The notes beneath the pieces were generated by a model. That model was not told where the DNA came from. It did not search any database and was given only the letters and a program-made list of their open reading frames with translations. This document shows positions 24,369 to 29,608 of a stretch of DNA of 29,608 bases, one piece after another. The translations under genes were made by a program, and so were the position numbers. The stretch's first letter is position 1; the number at the start of each line of letters is the position of its first letter. Source of the stretch: a virus; the IMG/VR virus record IMGVR_UViG_3300014720_002390, positions 1 to 29,608 of that record, one strand, 5' to 3'.

Positions 24369-25565
24369 TTATTTAGTTATATATTTAACAAGTTCTTTAT
24401 TTAACATCATCAACTTAAATTTGCCTGGATTACTGTTGTAAATTGACTTAATCATATTATAACAAACGTCAGTTGCAAATATTTTCTCGGTTACAATCTT
24501 ACCAATACGTTCAATAATTGGTTTTTCAACTGTATTTTCTTTTGCAAAATACTCTAAATAGTTAGCAACCCTTGTACTTAATGTAGCGGCAATATCTGCG
24601 CGGTATGCTTTGTCTTTACCAACTAGGCTCTTAAGTGTGTTCATAACATACTGTTCATCTTGGCCTATGATGTTTTCTGGTGAAATCATCTTATCCAATT
24701 TATTATTAATGAACATAGTAAATAAAGTACTAAACTCACTACCAACTGAACCCTCTCCAATCATTTGAATTAATGGTAATGAATCCTCAAATGATTTAAG
24801 TGAACTAATACTATTAAAGAACATACTAACACTTCTACTGTTAGTTTCCTTAGTAACTAACTCTGGATGCATCAATAAAAAGTTAATACATCTACCATCC
24901 AAACGATTTTCTTCAGCCCACTTACCCCAACATTTAAGATCAAATTTTAAGTCAACTGTGATGAATCTTGTTTTCTGAGCATTGTCAATACTATTAACTA
25001 AATAATCTCCATTATCAGGATTACTTGTTAATACAATATGCCAATCCTGAGGTAACTTCCAACTAATATATTGTTGACGATCAATTAGCTCCATTACAGC
25101 TTGAATGAACCTCATATCAGCACGATTCCAGTCATCCAATAATAGAATACCACCATTTTCTTTACCACTAATCCATTCTGGTGGACAATAACTCATACGG
25201 TTTAAACCTGTTGTTGCAAAACCTTCCTTACGATAGTCCTCAACAGCATTCTCATCTACCCATACTCGTTCTTTATTATCAGTCATTTCAAACTGACGAA
25301 TTGGAAAACCAACCAAGTCTCCTATTTCTTCAATCTGTGCAAGGTTCAATTTAACAAAGTTCAAATTCAACTCATTAGCCAACTGAAGAATAGATGATGT
25401 TTTACCAATACCTGAATCACCTACAACCTCAATACTAACTGGTTGTTTATTGTTTTCTTGTAGATAACGGTTGTTATCAATAATGTGTTTAAGGAAATCT
25501 TTTAGTTCCTTAACATTTACTGCTACTTTAGCATTTGCTTTTTTTGTTGTTGATGTTTTAACCAT
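24369..25565 (-). CDS. MoxR-like AAA+ ATPase
   Basis: A 398-aa AAA+ ATPase of the MoxR type. Walker A is GDSGIGKT (49-56), Walker B GGILLLDDWNRAD (138-150), sensor 1 SNPDNGDY (181-188) and a probable arginine finger is R200 in AQKTRFI. The helical lid and C-terminal part extend to the end. MoxR proteins act as chaperone-like remodellers together with a VWA protein, and here the VWA-metallopeptidase gene lies directly upstream with a 41-base gap. The leader has AAAATAAATAACA before the ATG. Confidence 0.88.
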   Translation of the reverse strand: MVKTSTTKKANAKVAVNVKELKDFLKHIIDNNRYLQENNKQPVSIEVVGDSGIGKTSSILQLANELNLNFVKLNLAQIEEIGDLVGFPIRQFEMTDNKERVWVDENAVEDYRKEGFATTGLNRMSYCPPEWISGKENGGILLLDDWNRADMRFIQAVMELIDRQQYISWKLPQDWHIVLTSNPDNGDYLVNSIDNAQKTRFITVDLKFDLKCWGKWAEENRLDGRCINFLLMHPELVTKETNSRSVSMFFNSISSLKSFEDSLPLIQMIGEGSVGSEFSTLFTMFINNKLDKMISPENIIGQDEQYVMNTLKSLVGKDKAYRADIAATLSTRVANYLEYFAKENTVEKPIIERIGKIVTEKIFATDVCYNMIKSIYNSNPGKFKLMMLNKELVKYITK

Positions 25566-25606
25566 TGTTATTTATTTTATATTATAATTTAACTCAATAA
25601 TTAAGG

Positions 25607-26848
25607 TCATACAATTTGTACTTTAGCACCTGGTAACTCATTATTAATATGTCTTCCTGAACAATGAACCCATAAAACAGGTTTACATGGTTGTGTTTGT
25701 TCAATACTACATTCACCATCAGTTAAGTAAATTAAGTTCTGAAATTTATCTTTATGTTGTAAAAGATATCTCATCACTGGTTCATAACTAGTACCTCCAC
25801 GGCCAGTTACTTCTTTAGCCTCTTCAGCTTTACCTTTATACTCATAGACACGTCCAATTGTAGCATCACATTCAATAACAGTCACTTCAGTACCTGTTTT
25901 CCATATATGATGAATTTCACTTAAAAACTCCTTTAAATCGTCTTTACTAACTGATCCTGATGTGTCAACAGCTACAAGTGTATTTTTACGTTGTTTAATT
26001 TTAAGGGCAGGATTACCATAGAAACGTTTATTTGGTTTACGTCTTGTTTTCTTAGTGAACACTTTACTAGCCATACCATTAAAACGTCTTAGATATGCTC
26101 TCCAATCAATAACTGGCTCTTCACTAACATATAAACTATCAATTAATTCTTTTAACTCACCAGGTATAATACCTCTTTGTTTTAGTACTTGTTCAGCAGT
26201 GTCTTTAAGTTGATGTTCAATTTGTTTTTCCATCAATTTCTTTTCTGCCTCATCCATGTTCTCATATTGTTTCCAAAACTCATGAGATGCTTTTACTTCA
26301 ACTTGAGTACCATCACCTAATGTGATAGTTCTTGACTCACCATCACCATTAGCACCTTTCATTGCTTGAACAAACTTAGCAACATCACCATCTGGATTAT
26401 TTTGTATTTCCTGTTGAATTAACTCATAATACTTTCTAGTACCTGCTTTAATAGGCAAATTAAAAGTATTCCAAGGTGCATTAGTAATTTCTAATCCTTC
26501 CCATGTTTCATCTTTATAAGAATCTTCAATGTATTGATTAATTTCCAAATCAGCAGCTATATTCAATAACTCCTTTTCTAAATATGAATCATACATTTGT
26601 AAGTGTTTAAATGCAATATGTAATAGTTCATGTTTCAAAACTGCTACTTTACAATTATCACTTATTGTTTCCCAAAACTTAGGACTAATAACTAATTTAG
26701 TGTTAATACCATCTTTAGCTACACAAGCGGTTGAGACAGCATCATTTAATTCTTTATTCAAACTAATCAAAAATAAACCATAAAACGGTTCCTTAAACAT
26801 TAATGTTTTTGAGTGTTTGGCAATGTCGGCATGTATATTATCTATCAT
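25607..26848 (-). CDS. Putative zinc metallopeptidase fused to VWA domain (DUF2201 type)
   Basis: A 413-aa two-domain protein. The N-terminal domain has LKHELLHIAFKH with the HExxH zinc signature (H73, E74, H77) and a downstream LLNIAADLEIN (about 94-104) that probably gives the third ligand. This matches the putative metallopeptidase part of the DUF2201 family. A Glu/Lys-rich helical linker (about 190-250) leads to a VWA-like domain with the MIDAS motif AVDTSGSV (D295, S297, S299), T353 in GGTSYEPV and D377 in YLTDGEC. MIDAS residues are intact. In bacteria such proteins are encoded beside a MoxR ATPase, as here. The cellular target is unknown. Confidence 0.88.
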   Translation of the reverse strand: MIDNIHADIAKHSKTLMFKEPFYGLFLISLNKELNDAVSTACVAKDGINTKLVISPKFWETISDNCKVAVLKHELLHIAFKHLQMYDSYLEKELLNIAADLEINQYIEDSYKDETWEGLEITNAPWNTFNLPIKAGTRKYYELIQQEIQNNPDGDVAKFVQAMKGANGDGESRTITLGDGTQVEVKASHEFWKQYENMDEAEKKLMEKQIEHQLKDTAEQVLKQRGIIPGELKELIDSLYVSEEPVIDWRAYLRRFNGMASKVFTKKTRRKPNKRFYGNPALKIKQRKNTLVAVDTSGSVSKDDLKEFLSEIHHIWKTGTEVTVIECDATIGRVYEYKGKAEEAKEVTGRGGTSYEPVMRYLLQHKDKFQNLIYLTDGECSIEQTQPCKPVLWVHCSGRHINNELPGAKVQIV

Positions 26849-26872
26849 ATAATTTATTTTTAATTAATTTAC

Positions 26873-27991
26873 TTACTTAGCCTCGGTCGTAAAAACAATA
26901 TCAACTAATGATTCAGCTGCTGAGTTACTTATTTTAAACTCACGGTTAATATTATCCAATAAGAACTTCTTAACAATACCACCCTCTTTACCCACTTTAA
27001 AGTTATTTCTCAACCCAGTACCAAATGTTTTCCAATCACGTTCCCAATATATGCCTTTAGTTCTTAGTAGTTTAAATAGACTTTTTAAGTTGGTATTTGA
27101 ATTAGTATAATAACTAGGTCTAAAATTAGTTGTATGTATTAGTTCATTTAGTAGAAATGATATTGATAATATTGTTGGTTGACTCATAACTAAATTAGAC
27201 ATCATTTCAAATCCTAATTTAATGTTGGCTGTATCTTTACTAAACAACATATCACGAAGTGTTTTCAAATATTCCTCATCCAACTCAATTCCCTCCTTAT
27301 TCAACTCAACAAATAAATCTTCATCAAATGTAATTTTAATTTTACCTGATTTAATATCATTTTTTAACTCATAAAATATAGTCAATAAATTCTTTAAACG
27401 ATCATTACGATATAAATCAATAAATGTACCTTTTACTTGATAAGTATTATCTTCATATTTTTGTATTTCGGCTGGATATTTAGTTAGATTTTTATGAATA
27501 TCTCTAATTGTATATTCATCAATCATGGCTATTGAATTCATATCTGTATCTTCTTCTATCATACTAGATATATATTGTCTATCTTTAGTCCATTTTTTAA
27601 TATTAGCTTTAACAAAATCTTCTTTAACAAAACGGTAATCACCAAATTTAAATGCTTGGATCAATAACATGATATAACCCTTATTAACAATAATATAATT
27701 TGAGTGGTTATAACGAGATGTTTTTTTCAATCCTTTATCTTTAATATATTCTTTAAGTTTGAATCGTGGTATTTCACTTGCTTTAGAAGCATAAATAATA
27801 TCTCCTTTATTAGGTGTGTTTTGAGGTGATGTAAGAATTAATTTAAACAGGTCTTGAATTTCCTTACTAATTGTAGCATTAATAAAATAATGGTTACTAC
27901 CACCCCAATAGTTAGCCACAGTCCATTCAACACCATTATTTCCACTCCCAAAAGAAGTACCAACACGTACTTGAAAAATTCTATTTAACAT
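26873..27991 (-). CDS. Unknown 372-aa protein next to MoxR/VWA pair
   Basis: I recognise no family. The N-terminal 110 residues contain mixed alpha/beta segments with SFGSGNNGVEWTVANYWGG, a NHYFINATI strand, GDIIYASKASEIPRFKLKEY and SNYIIVNKGYIMLLIQ. The remainder is helical, with charged segments (LLTIFYELKNDIKSGKIKI, LNKEGIELDEEYLKTLRDM) and a C-terminal GLRNNFKVGKEGGIVKKFLL. It has no clear membrane segment, zinc site or P-loop. It is transcribed immediately before the metallopeptidase-VWA gene, with 24 bases between them and the same AAAAATAAA leader, so it may be the substrate-adaptor or third component of that complex. Confidence 0.7.
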   Translation of the reverse strand: MLNRIFQVRVGTSFGSGNNGVEWTVANYWGGSNHYFINATISKEIQDLFKLILTSPQNTPNKGDIIYASKASEIPRFKLKEYIKDKGLKKTSRYNHSNYIIVNKGYIMLLIQAFKFGDYRFVKEDFVKANIKKWTKDRQYISSMIEEDTDMNSIAMIDEYTIRDIHKNLTKYPAEIQKYEDNTYQVKGTFIDLYRNDRLKNLLTIFYELKNDIKSGKIKITFDEDLFVELNKEGIELDEEYLKTLRDMLFSKDTANIKLGFEMMSNLVMSQPTILSISFLLNELIHTTNFRPSYYTNSNTNLKSLFKLLRTKGIYWERDWKTFGTGLRNNFKVGKEGGIVKKFLLDNINREFKISNSAAESLVDIVFTTEAK

Positions 27992-28012
27992 AACTTTTAT
28001 TTTTAAGATAGA

Positions 28013-28504
28013 TTAAGAGTTGAGGTTAGGGACAGAGTATTTTTCTCCTAATTTTTCCATAATTCGAATAGCATCAATTGATTTCATATAAAACATTTCA
28101 CGATTATTCGCTACACGAACTGCGTCTAAATGTTCATGAAGTTCTTGTTCTAATTTATGTGAATTAAAACATTTAAATGAATAAATCGGAACCCATGGAG
28201 TTGGAACACCAGTTGCACCTGAAATCTCCTTTGCTCTAGTATCCACATCACGAACTGTCATCCCTATCTTAACCATACCTGGACATGAACTGTTTACTAA
28301 TACATAAACAAATTCAGTTGGTACTAATGAACCATCTTGAGCAAATGGTGATTCTTGATAGTAAGTAACATCCTCCCAACCCTCATATCCTGGTTCATTA
28401 CTGGGTGTTAATGTATAAGCAACTGCTTTTGAAACATCCCCATTCAAAATAGGCTTATAATAATGGGCTTGCTCAGGAGTTATTTTTACAAAATCTCTTC
28501 CCAT
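28013..28504 (-). CDS. T5orf172-type GIY-YIG domain protein
   Basis: A 163-aa protein. Residues about 64-142 match the T5orf172/MUG113 branch of the GIY-YIG nuclease superfamily: EFVYVLVNSS for the first strand, MVKIGMTVRDVDTRAKEIS with the K-I-G-x-T motif (79-83) and R90, then TGVPTPWVPIYSF, KLEQELHEHL with the probable catalytic Glu near 119-121, and REMFYM. The first 60 residues are a unique N-terminal part (NGDVSKAVAYTLTPSNEPGY). The domain is a predicted nuclease and is found in phages as a free-standing protein or fused to DNA-binding modules. Here no extra DNA-binding domain is evident. It stands before the 372-aa/VWA/MoxR run. Confidence 0.82.
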   Translation of the reverse strand: MGRDFVKITPEQAHYYKPILNGDVSKAVAYTLTPSNEPGYEGWEDVTYYQESPFAQDGSLVPTEFVYVLVNSSCPGMVKIGMTVRDVDTRAKEISGATGVPTPWVPIYSFKCFNSHKLEQELHEHLDAVRVANNREMFYMKSIDAIRIMEKLGEKYSVPNLNS

Positions 28505-28510
28505 AATTTT

Positions 28511-28726
28511 TTATTTATCAAAATAAATGTTTTGTTGAACATTATGTAATGAACTTACTCTAAACATTCTATACCACTCATGTTCATCAGGTTGATTAAC
28601 AGGATATGTGGTTGTAAAACTAGTTAATTTACCTTTTTCTAGGTTAATAGGTTCACCTGTCATAGTACGCTCACCAAATAAAGTGAGTGAAATAAGGTCT
28701 ACAATAGCTTCAAAATACTCTTTCAT
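28511..28726 (-). CDS. Small hypothetical protein (71 aa)
   Basis: A 71-aa protein without recognisable domain. It starts with a hydrophobic/amphipathic helix (MKEYFEAIVDLISLTLFGE), then a polar beta-like part (KLTSFTTTYPVNQPDEHEWY) and a short tail. The helix is too charged for a sure membrane span. It has the AAAAATAAATAGTT leader common to the genes of this block and lies six bases before the T5orf172 gene. Confidence 0.5.
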   Translation of the reverse strand: MKEYFEAIVDLISLTLFGERTMTGEPINLEKGKLTSFTTTYPVNQPDEHEWYRMFRVSSLHNVQQNIYFDK

Positions 28727-28752
28727 AACTATTTATTTTTAAGGTTTAAAGT

Positions 28753-28968
28753 TCAGTACCATCTATTTTCCCAATCAAAATCACACATTTCAATTAGTTG
28801 TTGCCCTAACTCAGAGTGAGTATCAATCTCACCTTCTTCATCACTACGGATACACCAACTATTATCAAAATCATTTTCTTGACATTGAACATAATAAGTA
28901 TCTCCTTCAGACTCAATTGTCCAATTAGTTGTTTTATAAACAACACGGTCTGTAATTTCAAATTTCAT
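28753..28968 (-). CDS. Small acidic hypothetical protein (71 aa)
   Basis: A 71-aa, acidic protein rich in Asp, Glu and Trp, with alternating strand-like segments (VVYKTTNWTIESEGDTYYVQ, CQENDFDNSWCIRSDEEGE) and a helical end with LGQQLIEMCDFDWENRWY. Composition and size resemble small phage host-takeover proteins, but no family is recognised. Leader: AAAATAAAGGTT before the ATG. Confidence 0.55.
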   Translation of the reverse strand: MKFEITDRVVYKTTNWTIESEGDTYYVQCQENDFDNSWCIRSDEEGEIDTHSELGQQLIEMCDFDWENRWY

Positions 28969-28985
28969 AACCTTTATTTTAATTA

Positions 28986-29210
28986 TTAATCAATTCCTAA
29001 ACCTTCATACTTAAACATAGCATTGGTAGCATACTGTTGAATTTGTCTCAATGTAGTCATATTTTCTACCTCAGTCAACATTTTCTTTTTATCTGTATCT
29101 TTAATTTTAGTTGCGTCAACAAACTTGGTGAACAACTCTTTTGCTTCTTTTACATTACGGGAAGAATAGATATCTGTTATAATCCCGTTTAATACAGATT
29201 TAATTTCCAT
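28986..29210 (-). CDS. Small helical hypothetical protein (74 aa)
   Basis: A 74-aa helical protein: IKSVLNGIITDIYSSRNVKE, AKELFTKFVDATKIKDTDKK, MLTEVENMTTLRQIQQYATN, ending in MFKYEGLGID. Charged and soluble. Its start lies inside the end of the small membrane protein gene (11-base overlap), which suggests coupled translation. I cannot name a family. Confidence 0.55.
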   Translation of the reverse strand: MEIKSVLNGIITDIYSSRNVKEAKELFTKFVDATKIKDTDKKKMLTEVENMTTLRQIQQYATNAMFKYEGLGID

Positions 29211-29310
29211 ATATTAGTTTTAAAATTATAAATATCACTTGTATTGATATTGCAAAAAAAGCAATACACAATGTCAAAAAATATAATATATTGTCTATTT
29301 TATCTCTCAT
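29200..29310 (-). CDS. 36-aa single-pass membrane protein (hypothetical)
   Basis: A small frame that joins two neighbours: its ATG overlaps the stop of the 65-aa gene (ATGA), and its TAA overlaps the first codons of the 74-aa gene. It encodes a short charged start (MRDKIDNI) followed by about 24 hydrophobic residues (LYFLTLCIAFFAISIQVIFI and a little more) and a small polar end (KLIYGN), a clear single transmembrane span. The two-sided overlap is strong evidence that it is translated. Function unknown; a T7 run interrupts the coding sequence within an inverted repeat at 29248-29266. Confidence 0.62.
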   Translation of the reverse strand: MRDKIDNILYFLTLCIAFFAISIQVIFIILKLIYGN

Positions 29311-29504
29311 TTTTTAGGAATGATTATTTCACTATTACCTTCACCTATTTCTTTTTCTAATTCTTCCCTCACATAGTCCATTACTTTTTCTACTACATTG
29401 TACTTGGCCAATTTATAAGGTTTATCAAGGTATGTTTTTGCAAATACATAGTACACCTCATTTAACTCTTCTAAGCTCAGCTCAATTCGAATTTTCTTTT
29501 TCAT
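29307..29504 (-). CDS. Small charged hypothetical protein (65 aa)
   Basis: A 65-aa, highly charged protein: KKKIRIELSLEELNEVYYVF then AKTYLDKPYKLAKYNVVEK and a Glu-rich helix (DYVREELEKEIGEGN), ending in IIIPKK. It looks like one beta strand followed by helices. The TATAAATA word seven bases before the ATG (29512-29519) matches the T4 late-promoter octamer in sense but lies too near the start to be a promoter with a leader, so it is more likely part of the A-rich leader. No family recognised. Confidence 0.55.
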   Translation of the reverse strand: MKKKIRIELSLEELNEVYYVFAKTYLDKPYKLAKYNVVEKVMDYVREELEKEIGEGNSEIIIPKK

Positions 29505-29548
29505 GTTTTCTTATTTATATATGAATATACTTAATTAGTTAAGGTCAA

Positions 29549-29608
29549 TTAATCCAACAACCCACTATCATAAGCATTAGTTGCTTTAAATTTAGCACCC
29601 ATATTCAT
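29549..29608 (-). CDS. C-terminal end of a gene running out of the window
   Basis: The frame reads MNMGAKFKATNAYDSGLLD and a TAA stop at 29549-29551. It is open up to the window edge, so it is probably the last 19 residues of a larger protein whose body is outside. A free 19-aa peptide starting at the edge ATG cannot be excluded. Nothing can be said of its function. Confidence 0.35.
   Translation of the reverse strand: MNMGAKFKATNAYDSGLLD

Noticed and set aside
29512-29519. Sense-oriented TATAAATA as a T4-type late promoter of the 65-aa gene
   Set aside because: It ends only seven bases before the ATG, so a transcript would be almost leaderless, and other genes have similar A-rich words here. 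Kept only as a part of the leader.
1-29608. CRISPR array, insertion sequence or integration module
   Set aside because: No spaced direct repeats outside coding TPS arrays, no transposase or integrase, and no terminal inverted repeats were seen.

Overview
The window is a gene-dense stretch of an AT-rich, T4-type contractile-tailed phage genome. Every supported gene is read from the minus strand, so transcription order runs from high to low coordinates. The phage assignment rests on a gp25-type baseplate protein, a gp6/baseplate-J wedge protein, a gp55-like late sigma factor, a GH19 lysin and a series of Ser/Gly/Thr-rich virion proteins. The host is not named by the sequence. Genes mostly lack Shine-Dalgarno sequences; those in the right-hand third are preceded by A-rich leaders such as AAAAATAAA, and the DNA is strongly AT-rich. 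This fits a Bacteroidota (flavobacterial-type) host, but that is inference. No tRNA, CRISPR array, insertion sequence or integrase is visible, and no gene-free gap reaches 300 bases.

Layout in transcription order. (1) 29608-24061 is an accessory or early/middle block: very small unknown proteins, a T5orf172-type GIY-YIG protein, an unknown 372-aa protein, a zinc-metallopeptidase/VWA protein, its MoxR-like AAA+ partner and a small acidic protein. (2) 24060-23932 is the one real intergenic regulatory region. It holds an 11-bp hairpin with a GUGA tetraloop, a palindromic TATATAAATATATA box and a weaker hairpin followed by seven T's. (3) 23931-21644 is a tightly coupled run: glutaredoxin-like protein, a 58-aa protein, an HD-domain hydrolase, a membrane-anchored coiled-coil protein and the gp55-like late sigma factor. 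(4) 21606-3164 is the virion block: baseplate hub/spike-like genes including a C39-peptidase-like protein, gp25, gp6, a GH19 lysin, a DNRLRE-like protein, a 1634-aa protein with a LamG-like domain, and then tail-appendage genes ending in two adjacent paralogous proteins with long TPS repeats. (5) 3143-1 returns to DNA metabolism and surface chemistry: GIY-YIG endonuclease, primase, PD-(D/E)XK nuclease, GT2 glycosyltransferase, a 26-aa membrane peptide and the start of an LpxH-like metallophosphoesterase.

The sigma factor probably switches on the virion block that follows it. A 9-bp element, ATATTTATA in gene direction, recurs in front of several genes of that block, whereas the A-rich AAAATAAA leader marks the 24-29 kb block; the two may mark different expression classes. 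The least explained parts are the metallopeptidase-VWA/MoxR/372-aa cluster, the structured 24.0-kb intergenic region, the paired TPS-repeat proteins, and three small genes (26, 36 and 58 aa) that are easy to miss.
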